Source: Phyllobacterium myrsinacearum (GTDB lineage: Bacteria; Pseudomonadota; Alphaproteobacteria; Rhizobiales; Rhizobiaceae). From it: a DNA stretch of 64,000 bases. Under the pieces are notes generated by a model, which did not search any database, had not been told where the DNA came from, and saw only the letters and a program-made list of their open reading frames with translations. Made by a program: the position numbers and the translations under genes. Positions 28,666 to 38,981 of this stretch are shown piece after piece (position 1 is the stretch's first letter; each line of letters begins with the position of its first letter). The stretch is from assembly GCF_014138285.1 (NCBI RefSeq), contig NZ_JACGXN010000001.1, positions 1,105,314 to 1,169,313 on the forward strand, given 5' to 3'.

Positions 28666-28919
28666 CAGGAAAGATCGCCAGGACGGAACCGGACATTCAA
28701 ACGGGGTATTTTGAAATCAAAGTCGGATGATGGCTGCTGCGCCAGGACATCGGCCAGGCTCTCCTGCCCCCCTGTCAGTTTCAGGTACTCTTCGATGCTC
28801 AGCAAAACATGCGCGGGCCTGCCTCGGTCTGTGATAAACACAGGACCATTGTTCGCCGCTTTTTTAACGTCGCTGGCGTGCTGATTGAATTCTCTGCTCG
28901 AAACGGTTGTGATGCCCAT
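28665..28919 (-). CDS. Phd/YefM-type antitoxin
   Basis: An 84-residue antitoxin. The N-terminal Phd/YefM fold (MGITTVSSREFNQHASDVKKAANNGPVFITDRGRPAHVLLS) binds DNA; the C-terminal part (60-84) should wrap the PIN toxin. Its stop overlaps the toxin start by one base. An inverted repeat immediately upstream (28936-28955) is the likely operator. Confidence 0.92.
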   Translation of the reverse strand: MGITTVSSREFNQHASDVKKAANNGPVFITDRGRPAHVLLSIEEYLKLTGGQESLADVLAQQPSSDFDFKIPRLNVRFRPGDLS

Positions 28920-28935
28920 GACATACCCTTTTAAA

Positions 28936-28955
28936 TTGTAGTTATGTTACTACAA
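28936..28955. promoter_or_regulatory. inverted-repeat operator of the Phd/VapC operon
   Basis: TTGTAGT-N6-ACTACAA is a perfect 7-6-7 inverted repeat 17 bp before the antitoxin start. On the minus strand it contains TACAAT, a plausible -10 element, so binding by the antitoxin would block transcription. Confidence 0.6.
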
Positions 28956-29029
28956 ATGGAATATACAGGCAAACAACGGCTGGTTGCCTCGATCTGATTT
29001 ATTTGCCGAACTGATTTTTGCCTTGTTGA

Positions 29030-30715
<1,686 letters not shown>

Positions 30716-30736
30716 GAAGCGCTTTTCTTGAATCAG

Positions 30737-30764
30737 AAAGCCCGCCAGAAGGCGGGCTTTTTTG
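30737..30764 (+). terminator. intrinsic terminator of pgm
   Basis: AAAGCCCGCC (30737-30746), loop AGAA, GGCGGGCTTT (30751-30760) form a perfect 10-bp stem ending in a run of six T. It could also slow transcripts from the minus-strand ATPase gene. Confidence 0.88.
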
Positions 30765-30786
30765 TTCCAATACGGGAAGTGGCCCG

Positions 30787-32007
30787 CTACTCGAAAACGA
30801 TGGCCGGGGCTGTTCGACCGGGATTGACCTTCGCCGCCTGCAGCTGGTCCCAGACCTTGGCTGCAATCTCGCGATAGACTTTTGCCTGCGGACCATCGGG
30901 ATTGCTGATGACGACAGGCGTTCCGGCATCGGACATTTCACGGATTTCCATCACCAGCGGCACTTCGCCGAGGAAAGGAACGCCAAGCCGCTCGGCTTCA
31001 TTGCGCGCGCCGCCATGGCCGAAAATATCATAGCGATTGCCGGTATCGGGAGCGATGAAATAGCTCATGTTCTCGACAATGCCGAGCAGCGGCACATCAA
31101 CCTTCTTGAACATGTTGAGACCCTTGCGTGCATCAATCAGCGCCAGATCCTGCGGTGTCGATACGATGACTGCACCGGCAAGCGGAACCTGCTGCGCCAT
31201 GGTCAGCTGCGCATCGCCGGTGCCGGGCGGCATGTCGACCACGAGCACATCCAGATCGCCCCACTGCACTTCGCGCAGCATCTGCGTCAAGGCGGACATG
31301 ACCATCGGGCCGCGCCAGATCATCGGCGTTTCTTCATCGACCAGAAAACCGATCGACATGACTTTCAGGCCATAGCCTTCCATAGGTTTGAGCACGCGCC
31401 CCGACACGACTTCCGGTCTTCCGGAAAGGTGCAGCAGACGCGGCATGGACGGGCCATAAATATCCGCATCAAGAATACCGACACGGTGGCCATTGGCCTG
31501 CAGCCCGAGCGCCAGATTGACTGCTGTCGTCGATTTGCCAACGCCGCCCTTGCCCGAAGCAACTGCAATAATCGCACCAACGCCGGGAACACCGGATTTG
31601 ACTGGCGCAGCGGCATGACCGTGCTGGTGCGGCGCAGCAGGCTGGGCGGCAACGCGCGGCGGCGGTACTGCACCGGCAGGTGCGGGACGCTGGGTTGGAC
31701 GCACTGGGGCAGTCGGGGCCGGACGCGGCACCGCGTCGTCGCTGGTAGGGCCGCCTTTTTTCTCGGCGGTCAGCGCGACGATGGCACCGGCAACACCTGA
31801 TATATTCTTGACAACACGTTCGGCAGCGGCGCGTAGCGGATCGAGTTCCTGCGCCCGCGCAGCCGGGACGGTAATGGAGAAGAACACCTTGTTGTCGGCA
31901 ATGAAAATATCCGAGACGAGTCCCAGGTCGACAATATTGCTGTTGAAATCAGGCCCGGTCACTGTCTTCAGCTGATCGAGAACCTGTTCCTTGGTCACGC
32001 CTGCCAT
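30787..32007 (-). CDS. apbC: Mrp/NBP35-family ATPase (iron-sulfur carrier type)
   Basis: A 406-residue P-loop ATPase. The N-terminal MIP18/DUF59 domain (about 1-85) is followed by a Pro/Ala-rich linker (95-140) and the ATPase with deviant Walker A GKGGVGKST, DADIYGPSMPRLL and DMPPGTGDAQLT. Family members load [4Fe-4S] clusters onto apoproteins. In many Mrp proteins a CPxC pair that binds the bridging cluster follows ENMSYF; here the sequence is ENMSYFIAPDTGNRYDIFG, so both cysteines are absent. This may be normal in the lineage but bears on the cluster-carrier role. Confidence 0.93.
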   Translation of the reverse strand: MAGVTKEQVLDQLKTVTGPDFNSNIVDLGLVSDIFIADNKVFFSITVPAARAQELDPLRAAAERVVKNISGVAGAIVALTAEKKGGPTSDDAVPRPAPTAPVRPTQRPAPAGAVPPPRVAAQPAAPHQHGHAAAPVKSGVPGVGAIIAVASGKGGVGKSTTAVNLALGLQANGHRVGILDADIYGPSMPRLLHLSGRPEVVSGRVLKPMEGYGLKVMSIGFLVDEETPMIWRGPMVMSALTQMLREVQWGDLDVLVVDMPPGTGDAQLTMAQQVPLAGAVIVSTPQDLALIDARKGLNMFKKVDVPLLGIVENMSYFIAPDTGNRYDIFGHGGARNEAERLGVPFLGEVPLVMEIREMSDAGTPVVISNPDGPQAKVYREIAAKVWDQLQAAKVNPGRTAPAIVFE

Positions 32008-32141
32008 TGCATACTATTCCTTTTATTCCCTGCTGCTTCACATAGTGCAGTTGAACAAGAACGCCAATGGGCAAAGCGTAACTTCCGCTGCAAACCGCCC
32101 CTGTGAATGAGGCGGTTTGCAGGGCAGTCTGTGGGAACAGA

Positions 32142-32600
32142 TCAGACTTTCCACACGCCCGGCACCTGCCGGGTGGCGATGTTGAGGCGGTTCCAGACAT
32201 TGACGTTGGCGATGGCCAGCACCAGATTACCGAGCTGCTTTTCATCGAAATGTCTGGTGGCTTCGTTCCAGACATTGTCCGGCACCGGATCCGCCCGATC
32301 GGCAACACGGGTAACCGCTTCCGTCAATGCCAGAGCGGCGCGCTCCGCTTCGGAGAAGTAAGGCGTATCACGCCACACGGAGACGGCGAAGAGCCGTTCA
32401 TCGGTTTCACCAGCCTTGCGGGCAAGGCGCGGGTGCATGTCGACGCAGACACTGCAGCCATTGATCTGGCTGGCGCGCAGATGCACGAGTTCAAGCAAGC
32501 CTTTCGGAAACTCACTGTCGCCTGTGGACGCAGCCAGTGCCTGCAGGGCTTTCATTGCTTCGGGGTTGATCATTGCCGGGTTGCTCATACGTGCTTGCAT
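32142..32600 (-). CDS. carboxymuconolactone decarboxylase / AhpD-like protein
   Basis: A 152-residue all-helical protein with the AhpD redox motif GCSVCVDMH (Cys-x-x-Cys and His). The remainder (FSEAERAALALTEAVTRV, FDEKQLGNLVLAIANVNVWNRLNIATR) matches the YciW/AhpD-like uncharacterised peroxidase-related group. It probably acts in peroxide reduction or disulfide exchange. GAGAGG precedes the ATG at 32600. It is divergent from an ECF sigma gene, the arrangement known for ECF41-type sigma factors and carboxymuconolactone decarboxylases. Confidence 0.93.
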   Translation of the reverse strand: MQARMSNPAMINPEAMKALQALAASTGDSEFPKGLLELVHLRASQINGCSVCVDMHPRLARKAGETDERLFAVSVWRDTPYFSEAERAALALTEAVTRVADRADPVPDNVWNEATRHFDEKQLGNLVLAIANVNVWNRLNIATRQVPGVWKV

Positions 32601-32680
32601 CGTTTTTCCTCTCGTTTGCCTAACGCCCGAAACCAGATATCCGGGCTTTTGCTCTTGACGATTTCCCGGGCCCGATTTCT

Positions 32681-32707
32681 TGTCACATCGGCCGGATTTC
32701 GTTCGTC
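32681..32707 (+). promoter_or_regulatory. ECF41-type promoter of the sigma factor gene
   Basis: TGTCACA at 32681-32687 and CGTC at 32704-32707 are separated by 16 bp, matching the -35/-10 arrangement reported for ECF41 autoregulated promoters. Transcription would start about 30 bp before the sigma factor ATG at 32744. No comparable element faces the AhpD-like gene. Confidence 0.68.
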
Positions 32708-32743
32708 ATTGCTTTGACGGAACAAGGCGAGGAAACGTGACGG

Positions 32744-33625
32744 ATGAACGAGAAAAAATTTCTGACCGAACAATTCGAGGCCAATCGCACCCATCTGCGG
32801 CGGGTAGCCTACCGCATGCTCGGCTCGATGACCGAGGCCGATGACGCCGTGCAGGAAGTATGGCTGCGACTCAACCGGGCGAACACGGACGACGTCGGCA
32901 ACTTGGGCGGCTGGCTGACAACTGTCATTTCACGCGTATGCCTTGACATGCTGCGCTCGCGCAAATCACGGCGCGAGGACCAACTGACTCCGCAAACCCC
33001 GGAGCCGGTGGCAGGCGGCGATCCCGAACATGACATTGTAATGGCGGATTCGGTGGGGGCGGCTCTGCTGGTGGTGCTTGAACGGCTGGCCCCGGCGGAG
33101 CGGCTGGCTTTCGTACTGCATGACATGTTCGCCATATCGTTTGACGAGATTGCGCTGATTGTCGATCGCACGCCGGAAGCGGCAAGACAGCTGGCCAGCC
33201 GGGCACGTCGCCGGGTGCAGGGAACGGATACCATTCCGGCCCGCAGCCTTGCCCATCAGCGCGAGATCGTGAATGCTTTTCTGGCGGCCTCCCGAGGCGG
33301 TGATTTCAATGCGCTTCTGGCAGTGCTCGATCCGGATGTAGTGTTCCGTGCGGACAAGGCAGCGGTGCAATTGGGAGCAATGGCGGAAATTCGTGGTGCG
33401 GAAGCCGTGGCCAATACGTTCAAAGGACGCGCACAGGGTGCAGTGCCGGCGCTTGTCGACGGCGTGCTTGGTCTCGTGGTCAAGGTTCAAGGCAAGTTGC
33501 ATGTTGTCCTGAACCTGACGTTTGCAGGGGACAGGATCACTGCCATTGAAGCGGTTGCCGAATCGTCCCGCCTCAACGCGCTTGATCTGGTGGTACTCAG
33601 GAAGGAATCCGGCAGAAAGGAATGA
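32744..33625 (+). CDS. ECF sigma factor with SnoaL-like C-terminal domain (ECF41-like)
   Basis: A 293-residue sigma factor. Region 2 (about 8-75) has LRRVAYRMLGSMTEADDAVQEVWLR and GWLTTVISRVCLDMLRSRKSR; region 4 (about 115-165) has LAPAERLAFVLHDMFAISFDEIA and APEAARQLASRARRRV-like sequence. Residues 175-290 form a SnoaL/NTF2-like domain, which in ECF41 proteins replaces an anti-sigma factor. The ECF41 C-terminal DGGGK motif is not visible (ADKAAVQLGAMAEIRGA in its place), so it may be a divergent subgroup. GAGG precedes the ATG. Confidence 0.92.
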   Translation: MNEKKFLTEQFEANRTHLRRVAYRMLGSMTEADDAVQEVWLRLNRANTDDVGNLGGWLTTVISRVCLDMLRSRKSRREDQLTPQTPEPVAGGDPEHDIVMADSVGAALLVVLERLAPAERLAFVLHDMFAISFDEIALIVDRTPEAARQLASRARRRVQGTDTIPARSLAHQREIVNAFLAASRGGDFNALLAVLDPDVVFRADKAAVQLGAMAEIRGAEAVANTFKGRAQGAVPALVDGVLGLVVKVQGKLHVVLNLTFAGDRITAIEAVAESSRLNALDLVVLRKESGRKE

Positions 33626-33643
33626 GACCGGAACCCGGTCTCA
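33623..33643. terminator. possible bidirectional terminator between the sigma factor and SCO1-like genes
   Basis: TGAGACCGG (33623-33631), loop AAC, CCGGTCTCA (33635-33643): a perfect 9-bp stem overlapping the sigma factor stop and followed by TTCTGCTT. The uridine tract is weak. Confidence 0.5.
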
Positions 33644-33661
33644 TTCTGCTTGCTATATGGC

Positions 33662-34255
33662 TCAGGAGCCGATCAGGAGTCGCAGCTTCTTCAGCGCCGT
33701 TTCGGTGGTTTCCTTGTAGTCGATCGTGCTTTTCAGACGGGCATCCCGGTCAAGCAGCATCACCGATGCTGTATGGTCCATCGTATAGTCGCCATTTTCC
33801 GTCGGCACCTTGCGGGCATAAATCTTCCAGCTCTTGATGAGCTTTTCGACTTCCTTGGGATCGCCGGTAATACCGGTAATCCGGTCGGTGAACGCGGCGG
33901 TATAACCCTTCATCACCTCGGGCGTATCCCGTTCAGGATCCACCGAGATAAAGAAGACGCGCAGATCTTTGCCTTCGTCACCCAGCGCCTTGAGCCATCC
34001 CGCCATTTCAAACAGTGTCGTCGGGCAAACTTCAGGACAGTGGGTGAAGCCGAAGAACAGCGCCGTCGGATGGCCCTGGAACGCCGCCTCGGTAATCGGC
34101 GCTCCATTCTGATCGATCAACTGGAACGGCGCACCCAGCGAGACCGGCGCGATCTCATTGCCCTTCCGGGCGCTGTAATAGGTGAAGGCCAGGAAGATCA
34201 TCAGAAGAGCAATGACCGACCACAGTGCAATGCGAACCCGGCGAACGTTCATCAC
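33662..34255 (-). CDS. SCO1/SenC-family copper metallochaperone
   Basis: A 197-residue protein anchored by one N-terminal helix (about 10-27). The thioredoxin-like domain has FFGFTHCPEVCPTTLFEM with the CPEVC copper-binding cysteines, and the conserved histidine in MDHTASVMLLD near residue 160. SCO proteins help assemble the CuA or CuB site of cytochrome oxidase in the periplasm. It is last in the four-gene copper operon and overlaps the PCu(A)C gene by 4 bp. Confidence 0.95.
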   Translation of the reverse strand: MMNVRRVRIALWSVIALLMIFLAFTYYSARKGNEIAPVSLGAPFQLIDQNGAPITEAAFQGHPTALFFGFTHCPEVCPTTLFEMAGWLKALGDEGKDLRVFFISVDPERDTPEVMKGYTAAFTDRITGITGDPKEVEKLIKSWKIYARKVPTENGDYTMDHTASVMLLDRDARLKSTIDYKETTETALKKLRLLIGS

Positions 34256-34785
34256 TGGCCATGCTCCATAGAGGTAGCCCCAGCAGCTTCCACGTGCAGT
34301 TTGAGCTCAACCTTGCCGGCCTTCTCAAATTCGAGGGTAACCGGAACGTCTTCACCCTGCTTCAAAGGCTGCTTGATCTCCAGCAGCATAAGGTGCATGC
34401 CGCCCGGCTCAAGCTCTACGGTTCCACCAGCAGGAATTTCAACGCCACCTGCGAACTTGCGCATCTTCATCACCTCGCCATCCATTTTCATTTCATGGAC
34501 TTCGACACGTGCGGCAACCGGGCTTGAGCCGCCAAGCAGGCGGTCAGCCTCCTTGGCTTCGTTGGTGATCGAGATATAACCACCGCCAACCTTGGCACCC
34601 GGCAATGTTGCACGGGTGAAAGCGCCTGCGAATACCAGATTACCGACTTTGACCGCATCCGTGGCTTCGTGCTTTTGCATTTTGGCAGCACCATCCTTGG
34701 CCATGGCCGAATGATCGTGTGCCAATGCAGGCACGGCGAGGGTTGTTGCCAGCAACAGGGCAGCAAATGTGAGGTGGGATTTCAT
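34252..34785 (-). CDS. PCu(A)C-type periplasmic copper chaperone
   Basis: A 177-residue exported protein. Residues 1-22 are a signal peptide ending VPALAHD. The PCu(A)C domain contains the copper site EVHEMKMDGEVMKMRK (His-x-Met and Met) and GGMHLML, matching the H-M-X10-M-X21-H-x-M pattern of the family. A His/Met-rich HDHSAMAKDGAAKMQKHE stretch right after the signal peptide (residues 23-40) may bind additional copper. It would pass Cu(I) to the SCO protein encoded next (4 bp overlap). Confidence 0.95.
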   Translation of the reverse strand: MKSHLTFAALLLATTLAVPALAHDHSAMAKDGAAKMQKHEATDAVKVGNLVFAGAFTRATLPGAKVGGGYISITNEAKEADRLLGGSSPVAARVEVHEMKMDGEVMKMRKFAGGVEIPAGGTVELEPGGMHLMLLEIKQPLKQGEDVPVTLEFEKAGKVELKLHVEAAGATSMEHGQ

Positions 34786-34807
34786 GGACGTTCTCCAGTT
34801 CCGTTGT

Positions 34808-36172
34808 TTATGAGAATACGCGTTTGAGCGGGGAAGGAATACGCTGGATCAACTGATCGAGAACCAGCATGGCGAGAATGGCAAAACCTGTCAGCGGGAA
34901 GAGTACGCCGAAGCCGAGGATGACAAGAGTCAATGCAGCAAAGACGCCTTTTTGCGACGGCATGGGCGGCACGCCGAGACGCCCTGATGGACGACGCTTC
35001 CACCACATAACCACGGCGGAAACCGCTGCAAGGATGATGGCAAAGCAGGTAACAAGCATGACGATCTGGTTCAGAAGGCCCCAATACTGCCCCATGTGAA
35101 CACCGATACCGAACTCAATCGCCTTGGCACCGGCGCCGTAGTCGGCAAATTTCAGATCGACCAGCGACTTACCCGTGTACTGATCGAAATGGATCGTCCG
35201 CTGCCTGGCTATATCATCCGGGAAAATCGCAGCCGTATAAACACCTTCCGGATCGGATGGCAACGACACCTCAAAGCCCGGCGTGATGCCGGAAGCCCTG
35301 GCTGACGTCACGATTTGATCAAGGCCGACACTCTTCACGACCCCATCGGCTGTCGAGGTCGGGACCGGGGCATTCTCGACGGTCCAGCCCGCCTCCGTCA
35401 GTACATCCTTTGTCGGGATTTTTGACATCGGAACTTCGTTCCAGAGCTGTGAAGGATATCCGAGCCCCTTGTCCGCAAGAGTGGCGTTGAGCTTGTCGCC
35501 CCAATAGGCAGACCAGGGCATGCCCGTGATAGCGAGGAAGAAGATCAACGCCCCGGCACCAGCACCGGTGACGGCATGCAGGTCACGCCAGAAGACGCGC
35601 TTGTCGGGTGTGCCGCGAACCGTGATGACACCGCCCCTCTGCTTGCGCGGCCACCACAGATAGAAACCCGTTACGACAAGAATCAATGCAAGACCGCCAA
35701 CGGCCTCGACAACCCGGTCAAGCGCCAGATCGAAATAGGCAAGGCTATGGATCTTGCGCACAACCCAGTTGAATTCCTGCTTCTCGCCTACCTTGCCCAG
35801 CACAGAGCCGGTATAGGGATCAACGAAGACGAGAACCTTGCCGGCATCCGTACCGAGGATAACCCGGGCAGACTGGGTCGGCGTCGATGGATCGCGATAA
35901 CGCAGGATCGTGGAACCGGGCACTGCGGCCTCGGCATTCTTGATCAACAGCGACGGGGGCAACACTTCGTTGTGCGGCGTGACGACATTGCGGTAGGCAA
36001 AGACCGTATTGTCGATTTCATCCTTGAAGAGATAGAGCCCGCCGGTGATGGCGAGATTGAGCATAAAGGGTATGACCAGAAGGCCAGCGAAAAAATGCCA
36101 GCGCCAGATGGCGCGGTAGAGAGATTGACTGATGTCCTTTGGCTTCTCTGAAGCCATGCTTGAGACGCTCAT
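34808..36172 (-). CDS. PepSY-associated inner-membrane protein
   Basis: A 454-residue membrane protein from the ATG at 36172 (MSVSSMASEKPKDISQSLYRAIWRWHFFAGLLVIPFML). Four main hydrophobic helices: near 28-50, a pair around 195-240, and 375-400, plus one or two at the C-terminus (415-445). Conserved elements are YRAIWRWHFFAG, LVFVDPYTGSVLG, HSLAYFDL and HMGQYWGLLNQIV. PiuB-like proteins of this family are linked to siderophore or metal reduction. Here it sits between DUF2946 and PCu(A)C, which points to copper reduction or uptake. Confidence 0.92.
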   Translation of the reverse strand: MSVSSMASEKPKDISQSLYRAIWRWHFFAGLLVIPFMLNLAITGGLYLFKDEIDNTVFAYRNVVTPHNEVLPPSLLIKNAEAAVPGSTILRYRDPSTPTQSARVILGTDAGKVLVFVDPYTGSVLGKVGEKQEFNWVVRKIHSLAYFDLALDRVVEAVGGLALILVVTGFYLWWPRKQRGGVITVRGTPDKRVFWRDLHAVTGAGAGALIFFLAITGMPWSAYWGDKLNATLADKGLGYPSQLWNEVPMSKIPTKDVLTEAGWTVENAPVPTSTADGVVKSVGLDQIVTSARASGITPGFEVSLPSDPEGVYTAAIFPDDIARQRTIHFDQYTGKSLVDLKFADYGAGAKAIEFGIGVHMGQYWGLLNQIVMLVTCFAIILAAVSAVVMWWKRRPSGRLGVPPMPSQKGVFAALTLVILGFGVLFPLTGFAILAMLVLDQLIQRIPSPLKRVFS

Positions 36173-36287
36173 GCGTGTTCCAATCGTCTGACAGCGATAA
36201 TGATTGGCCTGCGAAGACCAATGGGTGCACCAGAAAATGGCGCAACCTTCCCGACCGATGGCGGACCAGCGTTCGAAAGGTTTCGTG

Positions 36288-36674
36288 TCAGACGAGAGGG
36301 GGAGCCTGTGGCGGTGCTGCCGGAGGATAGAGGCTGCGGGCAATCAGAACGGCTTCGCGCTTGATGGCAAGCGATGTCGTAGGTTCAACCCTTTGACCGC
36401 CGGTATGGGGCGGCACGGGAAGAATGAAAGATGCGGAAATACGGCAGGCCTCGCAGCCCGTGCCGTGCCAAGCGCTTTTGTGCGGTTCCTGGCCACCACT
36501 GCCGGGAAGGCAAAGCACAGGAACAGTACCATCAGGCAGCGTATAAGCGGCAAGATCAACCTGATCGCTGGATGCCGCGATGACAGGCTGATGGGCAAAG
36601 GCGACGAAGACAAGCGCCAGCGCGCACAACATGCGCACCGCCATTTGCCAATCGTATCCGTATTTGCGCATCAC
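36288..36674 (-). CDS. DUF2946-family exported protein
   Basis: A 128-residue protein with an N-terminal hydrophobic signal segment (about residues 10-32, ending PVIAAS). It has two cysteine sites, VLCLPG and GTGCEACRIS, and a proline-rich tail (YPPAAPPQAPPLV). DUF2946 genes recur beside copper-handling and PepSY genes; the biochemical role is unknown, though the CEAC pair could bind metal. Met1 or Met2 may be the start. It is first in the copper operon, 115 bp before the PepSY gene. Confidence 0.8.
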   Translation of the reverse strand: MMRKYGYDWQMAVRMLCALALVFVAFAHQPVIAASSDQVDLAAYTLPDGTVPVLCLPGSGGQEPHKSAWHGTGCEACRISASFILPVPPHTGGQRVEPTTSLAIKREAVLIARSLYPPAAPPQAPPLV

Positions 36675-36757
36675 ATCCCCGTTTTGCGGTTCCGGCTAAC
36701 CAGATAACGCAGCTTGCGCGCAAAATCTATGCGGCAAAGCGACAAAAACAGGGAAGC

Positions 36758-37309
36758 CTACGCAGGCAGATGATTGATCTCTATCAGCCAAGCATTCACA
36801 GGCGCGTCTTTGAACGTCGCTGTCTCAGCGCGGGTAAGATGCAATATATCATCCAAACCGAGTATTTCGCCTGATATGAGTTTCGCATCACTGCGCAGGA
36901 CCACGAATGTTTGCGCAGCATCCCCCTTGATTGATGTCTCAACCAGCCTGCGGACCCGCGCCGTAAATTTTCCACGGCGGATCATGACATTGAGGTCGGT
37001 GACTTCGTGCAGCACCACCGCGCTTGTGGGGGCATCGCCGGGAAAGGCAATCGCAGGCGACGACGACGTGAGCATTTCACGCGGCTGACCATCCACGCTC
37101 AGCACCATCTCACCTTCCAGAACAGCCAGCACCCGGTCGATGTCCGGAAAAGCCGAGAACGGGCCGGATTCCGGAACCTTCGCCATGCTGATGCGCCAGT
37201 CGAAGCCATCGACGGACGCACCTTCGGGAAAAACGGCAATCTCTGTCGTAACACCCTTGCCGTTTTTCCAAGGCATCTGCCGGTGTTCGGCGGAACGCAG
37301 AATGCGCAT
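36758..37309 (-). CDS. hutD: HutD-family protein
   Basis: A 183-residue cupin-like protein from the ATG at 37309 ([24 protein letters not shown]), the family N-terminus. It contains FDWRISMAKVPESGPFSAFPDIDRVLAVLEGE and DLNVMIRRGKF, typical of HutD, which is thought to limit histidine pathway flux in Pseudomonas. Its start overlaps the hutU stop by one base (TGATG). It is last of the hutIHGUD run. Confidence 0.93.
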   Translation of the reverse strand: MRILRSAEHRQMPWKNGKGVTTEIAVFPEGASVDGFDWRISMAKVPESGPFSAFPDIDRVLAVLEGEMVLSVDGQPREMLTSSSPAIAFPGDAPTSAVVLHEVTDLNVMIRRGKFTARVRRLVETSIKGDAAQTFVVLRSDAKLISGEILGLDDILHLTRAETATFKDAPVNAWLIEINHLPA

Positions 37310-38979
37310 CAGCCGAGAATGCCCGGCAGGTTGAGGCCCTTCTCCTTGGCGCAATCGATGGCGATCTCGTAACCCGCATCCGCATGGCGCATGACGCCGG
37401 TGGCCGGATCGTTCCACAGAACCCGTTCGATACGGCGCTTGGCATCGTCGGTGCCGTCGGCACAGATCACCATGCCCGCATGCTGCGAGAAGCCCATGCC
37501 GACACCGCCGCCATGATGCAGCGAGACCCATGTGGCGCCCGAGGCTGTGTTGAGCAGGGCATTGAGCAGCGGCCAGTCGGAAACCGCATCCGAACCATCT
37601 TTCATGGATTCAGTTTCGCGGTTCGGCGATGCGACGGAACCGGAATCCAGATGATCGCGGCCGATGACCACAGGTGCTTTGAGTTCACCCGTGCGCACCA
37701 TTTCGTTGAAGGCAAGGCCAAGGCGATGCCGATCACCCAGACCGACCCAGCAGATGCGCGCAGGCAGACCCTGGAATGCGATACGATCGCGCGCCATGTC
37801 GAGCCAGTTGTGCAGGTGCGTGTTGCCCGGGGTGAGTTCCTTCACCTTGGCATCGGTCTTGTAGATGTCTTCAGGATCGCCTGACAGCGCAGCCCAGCGG
37901 AACGGGCCAATGCCGCGGCAGAACAGCGGACGGATATAGGCAGGCACGAAGCCAGGAAAGGCAAAGGCGTTCTCGAGCCCCTCATCCTTGGCGACCTGAC
38001 GGATATTGTTGCCATAGTCGAGCGTCGGAATACCGGCTTCCCAGAAGGCGATCATCGCTTCCACATGCTCGCGCATTGATGCGCGAGCGGCTTTCTCGAC
38101 CGCCTTGGGGTCGCTTTCCCGCTTGGCTTTCCATTCGGCCATGGTCCAGCCCTTGGGCAGATAGCCGTTGATCGGATCATGCGCCGAGGTCTGGTCGGTG
38201 ACGATGTCAGGACGAATACCGCGCCGGACCATTTCGGGCAGGATTTCAGCCGCATTGCCGAGCAGGCCAACGGACTTGGCTTCGCCAGCCTTGGTCCAGC
38301 GGTCAATCATTGCAAGGGCTTCATCGAGCGTTTCGGCCTTGGCATCGACATAGCGGGTGCGCAGGCGGAAATCGATCGAGTCCGGATTGCACTCGATGGC
38401 AAGGCAGCAGGCCCCGGCCATGACCGCTGCCAGCGGCTGTGCACCGCCCATGCCGCCAAGACCGCCGGTGAGAATCCACTTGCCTTTGAGATTGCCGCCA
38501 TAATGCTGACGGCCAGCCTCGACAAACGTCTCGTAGGTACCCTGAACAATGCCCTGCGTGCCGATATAGATCCACGAACCGGCGGTCATCTGGCCGTACA
38601 TGGCCAGACCCTTCTTATCCAGTTCGTTAAAATGGTCCCATGTGGCCCAATGAGGAACGAGGTTCGAATTGGCGATCAGCACACGCGGTGCATCGGCATG
38701 GGTGCGGAACACACCGACGGGCTTGCCGGACTGCACCAGCAGGGTCTCGTCCTCGTTCAAGGTCTTCAGGGTTGCCACGATCTTGTCGAAGTCGTCCCAT
38801 GTGCGCGTGGCGCGGCCGATGCCGCCATAGACCACCAGCTCATTGGGGTTTTCGGCCACATCCGGATCAAGGTTGTTCATCAGCATGCGCAGGGGCGCTT
38901 CGGTCATCCAGGACTTGGTGTTCAACTCCGTGCCGCGGGGGCTGCGGATTTCGCGAATGTTATGGCGTGGATTGTTCAT
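37309..38979 (-). CDS. hutU: urocanate hydratase
   Basis: A 556-residue NAD-dependent enzyme converting urocanate to imidazolonepropionate, step 2 of histidine breakdown. Recognisable segments: [59 protein letters not shown] (NAD site), and YGNNIRQVA followed by [20 protein letters not shown]. Length equals the usual 555-560. It follows hutG by 2 bp. Confidence 0.98.
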   Translation of the reverse strand: MNNPRHNIREIRSPRGTELNTKSWMTEAPLRMLMNNLDPDVAENPNELVVYGGIGRATRTWDDFDKIVATLKTLNEDETLLVQSGKPVGVFRTHADAPRVLIANSNLVPHWATWDHFNELDKKGLAMYGQMTAGSWIYIGTQGIVQGTYETFVEAGRQHYGGNLKGKWILTGGLGGMGGAQPLAAVMAGACCLAIECNPDSIDFRLRTRYVDAKAETLDEALAMIDRWTKAGEAKSVGLLGNAAEILPEMVRRGIRPDIVTDQTSAHDPINGYLPKGWTMAEWKAKRESDPKAVEKAARASMREHVEAMIAFWEAGIPTLDYGNNIRQVAKDEGLENAFAFPGFVPAYIRPLFCRGIGPFRWAALSGDPEDIYKTDAKVKELTPGNTHLHNWLDMARDRIAFQGLPARICWVGLGDRHRLGLAFNEMVRTGELKAPVVIGRDHLDSGSVASPNRETESMKDGSDAVSDWPLLNALLNTASGATWVSLHHGGGVGMGFSQHAGMVICADGTDDAKRRIERVLWNDPATGVMRHADAGYEIAIDCAKEKGLNLPGILG

Positions 38980-38981
38980 TA

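Noticed and set aside
32657-32687. Second ECF-type promoter facing the AhpD-like gene
   Set aside because: TGTGACA and CGTC on the minus strand are 20 bp apart with one mismatch in the -35, against 16 bp and a perfect match on the plus strand.
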